The position numbers and the translations under genes were made by a program. From the NCBI GenBank assembly GCA_031841125.1, contig CM063107.1:68707814-68771813 (forward strand): a stretch of DNA of 64,000 nucleotides, written 5' to 3'. The DNA is from Acanthococcus lagerstroemiae. Its lineage: Eukaryota > Arthropoda > Insecta > Hemiptera > Eriococcidae. This document shows positions 24,301 to 36,300 of this stretch, one piece after another (position 1 is the first letter of the stretch; the number at the start of each line of letters is the position of its first letter). Below the pieces are notes generated by a model, which did not search any database, had not been told where the DNA came from, and worked only from the letters and a program-made list of their open reading frames with translations.

Positions 24301-27300
24301 ATCAAGTCACCTTTGAAATATTAAGTTACTTATACTCAGGAGTCTACTGAGCAGGGATTTCAAGGGAGCGGCCACCACCAGGCCGAGCGCTTATGCGCTT
24401 ATTTGGCATCGTAAAATTGTGCCCCGGAAAACTTTTTTTTTTCTTGCTTCATGCAGCATTCTCGGATCTATCATTCGGCAAATTTAGGCTTTTCACTCCC
24501 TTTCTCTCTGTCACGAAAATCTCGTGAGACTCTTAATCATATCCGTAGCGCTGAGATCACTTCGACAGCTATAAACAAGACGGAGCCACGCACTAGGAGT
24601 TGCTACTCTGGCACAATTTCGACCCCGAACCGATCTTGAAGCATCTTTCATCTGGTTACAGTGTAGGGTTAGATTTACATAAGGAGCAGAAAAGGATTAA
24701 TCTTTCAAAGGGCAGATTGCCCAGCTACACAGTCGGGTCTGAAAAATGGAAAAAAGAAAAGTGAAAGGATAATACGAAATAAACAAAGTAACAGAGAGAA
24801 CAGAAATCCTGAAGAACACAGGAATAAAGATAAAAATGAAAAGAGTTTCTAGCGACGCTGTCAGAGGGGATGGGGCTTTTTTAAATAAAACTTTTTTTTC
24901 TTAACAACTGGAAATTTATTTTTGGCTTCAGCGCCTCCTTTAAATTTATATTGCTATTGCTTTGAAAATTCAATCTAAAAGTCGATATCGGCCCAATAAT
25001 TCGACTTTTGATGAGAATTGCATACGAAATGGGATTTTTATAGATATTTTAAGAATATTATTGACCTCCCCTCCCCCTCCTCCTCTTATCCTCTACGTGA
25101 GTTCCTGATTTTTCAAGTAGGACTCGGTCAAGCTGATTACAGTTCCATTCAATCTTAATTCCGAGATTCAGACGAGTGTTCATCTATTCTCTCATATAAT
25201 AACTTATTGCAGTAAAATTGCTTCGCATCTTTTAATGTAAGAAATATTTCAGCAACCTGCCTTGAAACAGTCGATACAAAAACGACTCTTTTGTTGGCAT
25301 TCAGAATCCACAATGTTTTTGACAAAATATTGTGGTTGAATCTGATTGAGAATTCTACATAAAAATCGATTTACTTGGTGACATCAATTTTCACTCAGAA
25401 TTTTACATCAAAGTCGATGCAGAACTGAATCCAAAAGTCAATGCTGATTTGGTAAATCGATTTCTGTATTAAATTCTGATTCAAATTCGATCACAATGTC
25501 TTGTTGAAAAATTGAAGGATTTGGCCTGTCGACATTTATATCTTAAGGGCTGTAACATTAATGTGACATCATAAAAGTGCTCGGCTATTATCACTGATCT
25601 CAGTGTAGTGATTGTCGATTATGGAAAACATTTCTGCCTGAAACAGTGTGGAAAACATATGATACTGGCAACACCCTTAAAACACAGTCGATATGAAAAC
25701 AGATCTCTTTGTCGACAATCAAAATACATAATATGATCTGCAGAAATCTATAATGGTTCAATCTTAGTCTCACAACCTACACAGACACATAGCTGCAGTT
25801 AACAGGCATGTTTTGCTCGTTTACCGACAGGAATCATTGAAATTGAAAATTATTCGGCTGTGTTAGCTTCAATAAGTATACCTATTAGATTCCAGTTTCA
25901 TAAATACGGTTGTTCATCTTTCTTTATAGCGTGTCACTTCATCTAAGGCCTAGGTAATATGAACATAATATCTTCGTGTAATAGTAAATTAGTAGGTATC
26001 TTCCTAAATACTGCTGAGTGGATGAGAATTTGAATTTATATTCGGTTACCAACAACCTTGAACTGAGCCAGAACTGCTGCGTGCTGACTTGCGTATTTTA
26101 ACAAACAGATATACACCGCGTTTGTCGAAACTTGCCAATTAATGTATCACAGTATGATGTCCAAAATACTTTTTATTAATGTAGGTCCAATGAAAACATA
26201 CGTAACAGGTACAACCACGCTGTATATGTTGATCCAAGAGGTTTTCAAAATAGTCTACATTCGACATTTTAGATATCTACAATAAATTTTTTTTAAATTC
26301 GAAGTTAAGAATGCCCGTTGTCCCACATTCGGCGCCGATGTACACTTATTTTTTATTTTTTTATTCTCTATTTACAGCCTTTATTCGCACGAAATTTTGA
26401 CCCCGCTCATGTGCTGGGGTCATCATGCCGTCGAATTCCCCCATTTACGTGCATGGGCGTTCATCGTCATCCACCACCCCCTATCCCTACCAGTCCTCCT
26501 CCATAGTATTCCGAATTCATTGACCAACTCATCCCTCCACTTTGTAGGTGGTCTACTTTCACTTTTCCACTCTCTCGGGGACCATTCCTCAGCTACTTTC
26601 CCTCATTTGTCCGCACCTCTCGACATGTGCCCAGCAATGCTTCGTTTTGCTTTCTTAATCGTCCATCTGAGGTTGTCTGACTTGGTTGTTTTCCGAGTCT
26701 TGTCTAGCCTTACTTTATCTTTACTTCTTATTTTCATTATTGGCGTTTGGACATTCCTGTAGGAGCGCTAGTGTAGTGCACGAAAAGATAATCAGGGTAT
26801 TTTCACCATAAAAACATGTACAAGTAAAACGAGCTCTAGCATCTTCAATATTGTTTTTTATGGAAAACTGAAGAGCACTAAAGTGTCGGCACTTATCATT
26901 TCCTTTCAGATGAGCCCAACTTCAGTTTTTTTTTTTTTTTTAGAACTTTTTTGTCACTGATCATCTTTTTGTCCAAATACACCAATCAGCGCGTCGCATT
27001 TCATTAGGCCTCTAGAGAGCGACTCTTTAGCGTCCAAACGTGAATACTTCGTACCATTCTGAAATGCGTTGTCTTCAAACTGTCCTACTGCGACCTGGTT
27101 AGTGACCAAGTTTGAGCTCCTTAGATAAGGGTGGGTTGGGTATCATACATCTATCCAGAGTTTTTATCCCCTCGGTACTGATGGGATGCCCGAAAGGGTA
27201 GTTTCCGGTGCCGGAGATGCGGTGTCTCAGGGGCCACTTTGGCATGCATGCATCGCCATACGTCCCACCACACCATGGGTAGGTTGCCTTTCAGTATTTC

Positions 27301-30300
27301 CCTATGTGCCCAGAAGCTTTTCCATGCCTTATCTGTTCTCGCTATCAGTTCCCTAGGTAAATTGTGTTCCCTAACCATTTTTATTCTCGACTTTCCCACC
27401 GGAAACTTTTTAGCCTGGATTTTCGTCATTACCTTGGGCTCTGAAACGTTCACTGTCTGTTCGACCCTACCGCTTTTGCTATTAAGATCTTTGCAGGTCC
27501 GGCGAAAGTCCTGTTACACTGGAGCACGTGCACATGGCTAGGTTTTACCCTTAATGCACTGCACCAGGTAGAAAAATCCACATTTATTTTAAATTTCAAT
27601 TTTTCTAAAACTTACTGGTTCTTATAAGGTGTTTTTTGTGCTTCAGCTTTTTTGGGAGGGAGGGAGACGAAGGTTAGGTTCCCTTATTTAAAAGTTGAGT
27701 ATTAGCACCAGGTGAGAGAATGAAAGATCGTCAGCCCTGGATCTTTGGCCATGACTGCAACTCCTTCAAGTTATTACTTAGCAATACAATGTCGTCTGCG
27801 AACCACAGGTTACTCAGCCATTGGCCATTGATTTTCACTCCATTCCTTTCACAATTTGGATTTCTAGAAATGTCTTCCAGAACCGTGGTAAACAGGTTCA
27901 GAGAGAGAGGATCCCTTTGCTTTACCCCCTTTTGTATTTCAAATTCTCCCCCAGTCCCGTCTAGTCTGGCGTAGGCTGTTGTTTTTTCATACATTTTTTG
28001 GAGTACTTCGACCACATATCCTTCTACACCTTGTTTAGCTAGTGCTTCCCATACCGCCCAATGTTTAACCGAGTCAAATGCCTTTTTGAAATCTATAAGT
28101 ATGAGCCATAGTAAAATATTATACTCTCTTGTGTTTTTTTTTCTTCAAAATTTGATTTAGTACGAAGATGTGGTCGACAGCCGAGTAGCCCTTCCTGAAA
28201 CCCGCTAGACTCTTTGGTTGATTCCGATCCAAGGCCCAGTATATTCTATTTTTCAAAATTTTGCTAATGTTTGACAAGAGGCAGATAGGTCTGTAATTAT
28301 TTAAATCTCTCCTGTCCTCTTTTGTGTATAAAAAAATTATTTCCGACTAGTGCCATTACGTAGGTGTACATCCTGTTTGAACACACATGCTAAACAGTTT
28401 AGCCATAAAAGGTGCAAGCCCATCCGCCAGTTTTCTCAATACACGTTTTTCATTCCGTCTGGCCATGTTGCTTTCCCCTTTCTGGCCGTTACCAATACTT
28501 TGTGGACTTCCTCCTTCAGTATTGGGGGCATAGGATCCTTATTTTCCCTGCTCCTTTCTACTTTCGCTTCCGTAGTCCTTTCGTTTCACCTTCTTCCCCC
28601 TTATTTTATTGGTTTCCCCTCCTTTCATTCTCTGTCCGTATGTATGAGGGTGCATACAAAAAGGGATCAGTTGACCAATTTTTCGATTTTTACTATTTTT
28701 GGCTAAATTTATGTAAAAACCCCTTAGAAATCGAATAAAACCAACTCCAGACCTCTATCTTGAAAATTCAGTGAGGTATTGCAGTTTTAAGTGAGGCAAG
28801 TCAAAATGTATTATTCATGTTCTTTGTAAAATTAAATTGTTCGAAAACAATTTTCCACGAATACTGGACATATTTTCTTCTTGCCCTTTTAAATGCGAGA
28901 GCAGGCAAATACATTCACCCGTTGTCAGGATAAGTTGCCTAAGTACCTGCTGAAGGGGAGTCTCGCATTTCTGGCTGGGAACCTCCAATATGTTGTAATA
29001 TGGGCAATTTATCTTGCTGCATGAATGCCTGTCTACTCTTACCATTTAAGGGACTCGGATCCGAAGATTTTCGAGAAAAAAATTTTGGAGATCATCGAAC
29101 ATTTTTTGTGACGATTTCTTATAAGATTCTTCAAAATCATCGTTCTCTCCCGAATATTTCCTACGAAATTCTTCAAAATTTACCAGAAAATGTTTTCAAA
29201 GTACTTTGTTGAAATTCTTTGGAAAATATTGGTAATTTTTTCTAAAGATTCCGATAGGATTCTTTGGAAATTATCGGAATTTTTTTCACAAAAATTTCCG
29301 ATGAAATTCCTTAAAAACCTTCGGAGATTTTACCTACACGTTTTCGATGAAATTCTACGGAGATCATTGAACTTTTAAATTCTTTAGAAAACATTGGAAA
29401 TTTTTTAAAAGATTACCGATAAGATTCTTCGGAAAATAGTGGAATTGTTTTCCAAAAATTTCCGATAAAATTCCTTAAAAATCATAGGTGATTTTTCCTG
29501 AAGACCTTCGATGAATTTTTTCTGAAGATTGTTGATAAGATTCTTTAAAAACCATCAGAGTTCCCCCCCCCCCAAATATTTCCTATGAAATTCTTTAAAA
29601 ATTATCGGGAAACTTACCCGAGGATTTTTAAAGAAATTCTTTGGATAGAATTGGAAATTTTTTCCGAAAATTACCGATGAAATTCCTTAAAACTCATCGG
29701 AAAATTCTTCCGAAAATTTTTGATGAAATTCTCTGGAAAACATTGGAAAAAATTTTAAAGGATTTCTGAAAAGACTCTCCGGAAAGAATCTGAATTTTTG
29801 TCCAAAATTCCGATGAAATTCCTTGAAAATCTGGAGAATTTTCCCAAAGTTTTTCGACGAAATTCTTCGGAAATCATCAAACATTTAAATTCTGAAGAAA
29901 ACATTGGGAATTTTTTCCAAAAAGAGCGGACAAGAGACTAGGGGAGCGTGTGGTAGTGTGTAGGACCTTCACGGTTGAAATGTTGGTGAGTAACGGAACG
30001 GTAAATACAAAAAAATACTCTCAATTTTAAACGCTTTTCCTGTAAAATGTTACTTTTGGTCAACTGGTCACTTTTCGTATGCGCCCTCATATATAAGTTC
30101 CCAAAGAAGTCCGAGACCTCCCTAACAATTTTCTCCGTTGTGAAAAGCTTTTTCATGGTTGTCCTTGATTTTATAGGCAGAAGCAAATGCTGCCCCTGTG
30201 CAAGTGCTCTGCGCGCCTTCTTGCTGGAGCCACGCTCCTCCAGTATATTTTTAATCACCTCCTGATCATACGCCCGGACGCCTCTTTTTACCCCGTTTCT

Positions 30301-33300
30301 GACCAATTCTCTCAGTTCACACAACTCGATCTGATCATGTCGGTTTAAGCTGGTCTTGCTCCTAATCTTCGTTCTCTTGATGATACGGTTTTTCGTTTCC
30401 TCGTCCATTTTGTCGTTTTTTGTGGGCCTAGCCTTCCTTTTCTCAGCTTGCGTAACTACGAATGGTTCTTCCATCCAGTTATATTCCGCAAGTTAGGGAA
30501 GGTCCTGCTTTCAGCGTCATTCAACTTCGCCCTTAATACCTCATTTGCCTCCGCCCACGTATGAACTGGTGCGATCCTACTCCCCTTTGCTCCCCCTTTG
30601 TTTTTGCCCATGGTACTCTTGAAGCTAAGAGCAATATTATTTAATTATTCATAAATCACACTGACGAACAGGTGATCGATTTCGTTCATTATGTTGCCAT
30701 CTGGAGAGCGCCGAGTCCATTTCTCTTCTTGTTTTACAGTTGTAAAGGTATTTACTATATTTTTAAATTTTACCCCGAAACCAAGTTATTAAGTCGTTCC
30801 TCATTTTAGTTAGTTTTCTATCATCTGTATTTCCGCAGACTCTGGTACTTCGGCTAGAGACGCAGCGAAGAGTTCTTTCTGGAGGGGTAAAAATCGTTAA
30901 ATTCCCAATTCACTCAATTCACAATTCCCAAGTATCAAAATTTGTTTGTACTAGTTTAAAAAAAAACAAAAAAAACCACTTTTGATCCATCTACTACAAC
31001 TTCTTGACTCCGGCGGAGGCCGGGGGCGGGGCAAGCTGCCCCTCATGCCCCCTTATTTTCGTCACTGACTTCGGCAACCCCTAACCCCAGCATTCCAATC
31101 ACCCATGACTATTCCTTTATTACCGTTTCTTCTACACAGCTATAAAACTCTTCTACTTCTTCTACCGGGGCTATATTGGTGGGTGAGTATACTTGGATAA
31201 GCGAGTGTGTTTTCTCCTTATTGATGACTAGTTTTAAGACAGCCACTCTTTCGGCTATCCCCTTTGTCTCTATTACCCCTCCCCACCATTTTTGTTGAAT
31301 AAGAAGTCTGTCTGTGCCTCTGTGTCCTTTTGTCTGGGCAAAATAGTAAAGGCGATTTCCGGTAGGTCTTTTTTGTGCAAGACTTCTCATCTGGAAAAAT
31401 AGGCTCGAACGCTTCCCTTGAAACCAGATGTTTGCGAAACCTGCAGTGGTCACACTGCTATTCTTTTGTATCTTAGACAGTGGTATGAGGGACAACAGAG
31501 GATCAGTGTCGCCAAATACAAAACTTTCACACAGGGACGTACTGAAAAGTTTTTCCTGGGGTTTTCCTTCCGGGGGGGGGGGGGGTAAAATTGTGAAAGT
31601 CCCAACTGACTCAACTCATAATTCTCAAGTATCAAAGCAAAAAAAAAAAACCTTTTGACTTGTTGGATTTTTCTAACTTGGGTAAATTTTCCCAACTGCG
31701 GAGTAAAAAATACCTCCGGGCGGGGGTCACTAATTTTCAGATTTCGATTTTGTTAGACACCCTGTGTATGTGCATTGCGAGTTGAGTGTATGGTAGGGTA
31801 GTACTAATTGCGGTATCATATTGTACTAATTCGTTTACCAATTTTTTATAATTACAAGTATAAGTATAATTGGCCTACATTTTGATAATTTCTACCCCCA
31901 AAACAATAGGGGGTTAAGTATTACCCACCTACCCCCCAGCGACGCCCATGTTGGGGGGGGGGGGTCTGATGTGTATACTTACTGGTTCACAATTTGCACG
32001 TGAAATCTTAGATACTTTTTTCTGACACAATTATAAAATCTGTGTAAATAGAGCTCATAAAACTGAATATTTCAACGCAAGGTCGTTACTGATCGGTCAT
32101 TAGCCCTGTTAGTCTTTGTGATCGTTTATTTTGCGCTATTATGGCAACGGAAATGGTCATTGATCAGGGTCATTTCTCGGGTGAAGGACGACTGCTGGTT
32201 TCTTCAGTACAATAAGCAGAGAAGATGAGCGGCGCGTGTCTTAAAAAACCTCACCTCCATCGGTATTATCCACTGACCACCCGTTCATACATAGTTTTTC
32301 TAATTTTCAGTTGAGTATTTCTCCAAGCGAGAACAGTAATTTTACTACCAATCAAACAATTACATTATCTCTTTTAATGGAATATCTTTACCTTCAAATG
32401 TTTCATCTCGTGAGCCAGATCTAGCAGATCACTAGTCGAGCGAATATTCATGTTGACGGCCTGCCTCAGGGGGGCGTCGAATCTGACTGTTGCTGCTACA
32501 TGGAAAACGATGTCTACTTCTTCTTTCAACAAATCGCCGTCGGCTGAACTCAATCCCAATTTCGGTTTCAAGCAGTCTCCGACAATTGGCCGTATCTTGA
32601 GGAGAGCTTCCGGGTGATCTGTTTTTATTATTTCGAATACCTGGAAAAAAACGAACGTTTGGTCAAGGTCGATTTACACGCTATTGTTTATAATATATAT
32701 ATAATATAAAAAGAAGAGGAAAACAAAAAGAAGCTGCTAGAGAGAACGTGTATTTCAAGTATCAGATACCTACATAATATTATATTTGGGAAGTACAATC
32801 GTCCTTGAGTAAAAATCAAGTGTAATGAACCTTCTAACGCATATAAATCTGCCATCCAGTTAACATCCAGAGCGTTTTAGTTTCTTTCATCGAGTGGTTA
32901 TAAATTTTCCAGTTTACTTTCGTTCAAATTATTAATTAACGCGAAGACAATGCGATTAATATCTAGTTGCCTCGTCATCATAATTATTCGTTTTCTCAAA
33001 TCATTGTAATGGCTCCTGTACTATATTTCGTCACAATACATTGAGTGTGGACTTACACCGGCTAGGGAATTTGCCTGAACCAGATTGAAACATTTCTGAT
33101 ATAATTTGTTGTTGATTTGATTGTTTCAATTGTAATCTTAATTAAAGTTTGGGTTAGCCGAGAAGGCAAGCGAATCGACGATGTAATCAACGGTGATCTC
33201 TAAATTGTTTCAGGCAAGAATGTTGCCCATGTAAATCCACTGTGATTACAAACTATAGCGAATTTTAACTAAATTCAATACTTTAGCGAATGTTACCTAG

Positions 33301-36300
33301 ATGGAATGATTTGAATTTTGATTGTGTGTAGTTTGTGAAAGCTCCTACAGAGCTAGCATTCAAAGTAGTTGAAGTAAGGCCCTGCATATAAGGCCTCGCT
33401 CCAAGGAGAAAATTGTTGTCGACCAAGTGCCTTACTTGAGACAACGGCTTGTAGATACAGAACTGCCTCATTTGAGATTTGTGGCAAAATTGTATCGGCT
33501 CCGCCCACTTTGAGATAATTCTTCATTTTTACTGGTAAAACAGAGGAGATTAATCTAATTATTGAGTATAGAGGCAAATCACTCCAAAATCAATTTACAA
33601 TTTTTATTAACACAACGACGTTTCGACATCACTGTCATCACCAGGTAACACAATTGAAGATACGGTTTCCAAACTGCCCTTAGTCCAAAAAAAATCGAAA
33701 TGCAGTTTTCAGCGCTACCTAGTGGCCAATGCGAGCACTACAAAAGTAACTTTATAGAATCTCGATACCTTGTTCGATGGTCGAAATACGTGCATTCAAA
33801 GAGCAACGGTTTCCAAACTGCCCTTAGTCCAAAAAAAATCGAAATGCAGTTTTCAGCGCTACCTAGTGGCCAATGCGAGCACTACAAAAGGAACTTTATA
33901 GAATCTCGATACCTCGTTCGATGGTCGAATTACGCGCATTCAAAGAGCAGCACCGATGCAAGCAGCGTTTTGTTGTTTTCTTGTATTACGTCCAGTGCCA
34001 AACTGCCCTTTGTCCACGACTTTTGACCACTTTTCCTTCAATAATTCTAAATAGGCTGCATTCTCATTTTTGTGCGTCTTTGGTAGTATGGTAGAAGATT
34101 CAGGCTACTCGCTTGTATCATTTACAGAAGTTTTAAATGAACTGGTACAGTGTAGCACAGTTTTTATCCATTTACCCAAAAAAATAATTTTTGGACTAAG
34201 GGCAGTTTGGAACCCGTATCTTCAATTATTGTAGTACCTGATGATGACAGTGATGTCGAAACGTCGTTGTGTTAATAAATGGTAAATTGATTTTGGAGTG
34301 ATTTGCCTCTATACTAATAATTCTTCATTTTGATTTCAGTAGACTTCTGATTACACTACGCAACAAATTTCAACTTTTTGTCTGTTCCACAAATACCATT
34401 AGGTGATTCTGAAAGTATTTTCAAGACTGAATACGATGCCGTTGGCCGTTTTTCTCTAGAATGTCTAGTTTTTGAGGAACATGCGTTTGAATATTATTAT
34501 GAAAAACGCTCAAAATTGTGAACTTTGTGAAATCGAAATAATTAAGCCAATTAAGAGCTTAGACCTTCATCTTCAATAACATATTCAATTTGTAGATTCC
34601 TCGTAGCGTTCGCTTTGGAGTATTGCACATTTTTCGGAAAGACTTTTCATCTGGAAAAGTAGGCTCGAACGCCTCCCTTGAAAAGAGATGTTTGCGAAAC
34701 CTGCAGTGGTCACACTGCTATTCTTTTGTATCTTAGACAATGGTCTAAGGGGCAACAGAGGATCAGTGTCGCCAAATACGCCAAATTCAAAACTTTCATA
34801 CAGGGACACGTATCAAAGAGTTTCTCCAGGGGATTTCCTAAGGGGGGGGGGGTGGAAAATTGTAAAAGTCCCAACTGACTCAACTCAGAATTTCCAAGTA
34901 TCAAAGCAAAAAAAACCTTTTGACTTGTTTTTTTTTTTTCAACTTGTTGGTAAATTTTCCCAACTTCTGAGTAAAAATTCTTACGAAGGTGCCCCCTACC
35001 CTCTATCGGCATGTCCCTACTTTCACAATACGCATGGGAAGTTTCTATGTCGTTTCTGTACTTTGACTTTCAGAGCCTATAAAAGCCTTTAGTAAATGGC
35101 GTAGCGTCAGGGGGGTGCACGAGGAGGCACGTGCCCCCCCCCCAATATTTTTACATAGTCCTCTAATATCGGAAATTTTTTAAAAATACCTCAATTTTCG
35201 ACTTTTTCTCCCTTGAAAACCTTCTTGTGCCCCCCCCCCCTTGGGAAACCTCTAGCTACGCACTGCCTTTAGGAATTACTTTTTTAATTTTGTTACTTTT
35301 TCGGAGATGTGAATGTATTCTCACACAAAATCGCGCCAATTAAACAAATACTTACATTTTTGTAAAGCAAACAAATAATGTTCTTTAGAACGTCCTAAAA
35401 ACTTGAATAACTTGCTCAATTGTCATCAGATGTGCCTGAAAATTTCGCAGTGTACGCTCCTACATGTAAATAGCACAATACTCAGCACCAAAAAAGAGAA
35501 CTCAATTCATTTCCGAATTTATTATAATTATCTTGGTCAAAAGTAGCTCGATTTCAGCAATTTTCGAAACTTCAACTTACAACAAATTTAGACGTGTTAG
35601 GGAAACATGACAAACGGCATCGTAATCATTACTGAAAGTATTATATAAACAGAAGCGCAAATAGGGCTCAGAACTGGGGGGGGGGGCTTAAGCCCTTTAT
35701 TATGAAGCAACACCACTCCCTGCATCATTTTCTTTAGTAATTTTTCAGAGTCTGGGGTGCTGTTTAGAAGTTTGGGACGGGGGGCCTAAGCCCGCCAAGC
35801 CTCCACCTATTTACGCCCTTGCATATAAATCATGTATTAGAATATATGGAACAGAACGTATGTTGTTTAGTAAGTCCGGAGAAAACGACGTTTTGCCATT
35901 GCCTATTTCAATATTGAAACCAAGATCATAGAATGGTCATTATAGTACGTGTCAAAAATATGAAGATCAAAAAGTTCAAAAGAAAAGTCAAAATAATAAT
36001 CATCCAAGATCGCCAAGATCATCAGGTTCGTGGGAGTGGGAGAGGGGGCTAATGAAGGCATCACCCCTATGAGCCGATGCCTTCATTCATCTCAGCAAAA
36101 AACCTAGAGGTTTTTTTTTCGCTTCTTGAGCTTTTTAGGAGTAAAATTTGCAATCTTGTCCTAAGCTGCTCCACCACCTCCCACCTCCTGGAGAAGTGAT
36201 CCCCCCCCCCCGAGAAAGTATCTATATCGTTGTACAAAAAAGTACTCAACGGATGAAACATCTCAGTGACATGCTCTACAGTGGACAAATAATCGAGAGA

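Larger units (their letters stand above)
33565..34315. mobile_element. Inverted Penelope-like/hammerhead element
   Basis: Two roughly 110-bp terminal segments (33565-33675 and 34195-34315) are inverted copies. Each carries gatgacagtgatgtcgaaac and gtcgttgtgttaataaa, the kind of terminal sequence seen in Penelope-like retroelements. The interior holds a 144-bp tandem duplication and no RT. A 15-bp direct repeat ataattcttcatttt lies at 33515-33529 and 34317-34331, consistent with a target duplication plus a 35-bp untemplated or 5' tail segment. Confidence 0.7.

Noticed and set aside
24238..24312. A tRNA gene
   Set aside because: The A and B boxes and T arm are good but the acceptor strands do not pair and a SINE body follows.
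29190..29884. Several Phe/Arg-rich small frames
   Set aside because: All are translations of the 45-bp minisatellite in different frames.
33700..34026. 108-codon open frame with an internal repeat
   Set aside because: Created by the 144-bp tandem duplication inside the Penelope-like element.
33565..34315. CRISPR-like or satellite array
   Set aside because: Only two 144-bp copies and inverted ends, best explained as a mobile element.
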